DNA of 64,000 nt from RYN-230 sp963704995. Its GTDB lineage: Bacteria > Actinomycetota > Actinomycetes > Streptosporangiales > Streptosporangiaceae. The first letter of the stretch is position 1; each line of letters opens with the position of its first letter. Below the pieces are notes generated by a model. It did not search any database. It was not told the origin of the DNA and was given only the letters and a program-made list of their open reading frames with translations. This document shows, piece by piece, positions 63,776-64,000 of the stretch. The stretch lies in assembly GCA_963704995.1 (NCBI GenBank), contig CAVPIM010000012.1:1-64000 (forward strand), given 5' to 3'. The translations under genes and the position numbers were made by a program.

Positions 63776-64000
63776 CAGCCGGCTGTTCGACACGATCATG
63801 GTGGTGATCTCCTCGTCGGTGAATCCGGCGGCCCGCAGCGCGTCCGCCATGAGGGGCAGACCGTCCTCCACCGGGGGGTTATGCGGCTGGCCGAGGTCGG
63901 TGGTGATGATGGTGTGCTCCGCGCCGGTGGCCCGGATGTTGTCCGCCATCCGGGCCCACTCGTACTTGCCGGTGAACGGCGTGGTGAAGCAGCGCTCCAG
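63696..64000 (-). CDS. DUF6282/amidohydrolase-like protein, 3' part
   Basis: The visible C-terminal part of a metal-dependent hydrolase-like protein: TGKYEWARMADNIRATGAEH, TIITTDLGQPHNPPVEDGLP, FTDEEITTMIVSNSRLLAG. Its start lies beyond the window. The frame then runs through a Pro/Ser repeat without a stop, so the true end is uncertain and is placed near 63696. DUF6282 genes commonly accompany GalB- and CHA-aldolase-like genes. First known gene of the operon in this window. Confidence 0.75.

Noticed and set aside
62255..63949. Single 564-residue fusion of DUF6282 and aldolase
   Set aside because: The middle third is antisense-like low complexity in the frame next to the well-conserved PIG-L gene; a frame error in repeats is simpler.

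Overview
The window is high-GC Actinomycetota DNA. The evidence is the uniformly GC-rich third codon positions, frequent GTG and TTG starts, an actinobacterial-type initiator tRNA with a C1-U72 mismatch and encoded CCA, and the families present: Ku, PadR and TetR regulators, an ECF sigma factor with a SnoaL-like tail, DUF6458, HipA-like kinase plus DUF3037, and a secreted GH18 enzyme with CBM and Fn3 modules. A soil-dwelling filamentous actinomycete is a reasonable guess; I cannot place the genus.

Layout. (1) 0-5.9 kb: the 3' part of a CoA-binding protein, a frameshifted propionyl-CoA synthetase, then a small decayed element. This element is bounded by a partial copy of the initiator tRNA (2.73 kb) and the intact tRNA-fMet (5.8 kb). 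It holds an IS4-type insertion sequence with perfect 16-bp inverted ends but a broken transposase, and a RelE/Phd toxin-antitoxin pair. (2) 5.9-17 kb: EamA exporter, ECF sigma factor with a divergent YCII-like protein, epoxide hydrolase plus GNAT, a TetR-DHA2 efflux operon, a secreted chitinase-like GH18 enzyme with a clear promoter and palindrome, and an SDR/DUF2867 protein. (3) 17-24.2 kb, the most unusual block: a xylose-type ABC importer (binding lipoprotein, single-domain ATPase, frameshifted permease) directly downstream of a response regulator and a protein that fuses a sugar-ABC ATPase domain to two GAF-like regions and a complete histidine kinase. A MerR-type regulator with an almost classical mer-like operator lies divergently. 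(4) 24.6-38 kb: threonine-synthase-like enzyme, Ku, 6-phosphogluconate dehydrogenase, thioesterase, methyltransferase, PQQ-type beta-propeller, copper amine oxidase, HAD phosphatase and other housekeeping or accessory genes. (5) 37.5-50 kb: radical SAM/SPASM plus nitronate monooxygenase, HipA-like/DUF3037 pair, VOC protein, DHA2 exporter convergent with a Tat-exported multicopper oxidase, PadR operon, cysK-cysE, SDR. (6) 50-64 kb: a large FAD/Fe-S dehydrogenase, a damaged FAD monooxygenase, an aldehyde dehydrogenase/DUF779/GAF-regulator unit, and a tightly coupled ring-cleavage operon (DUF6282, GalB-like hydratase, CHA-aldolase-like, GntR, extradiol dioxygenase, dehydrogenase) followed by an MFS transporter and a cupin.

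Two cross-cutting features matter. Single-gene frameshifts are frequent: prpE, permease, propeller, nitronate monooxygenase, aldehyde dehydrogenase and FAD monooxygenase. Five of these six have a net +1 base, so assembly indels should be excluded before calling them pseudogenes. Short tandem repeats, often of about 15 bp, recur at or inside gene 3' ends.
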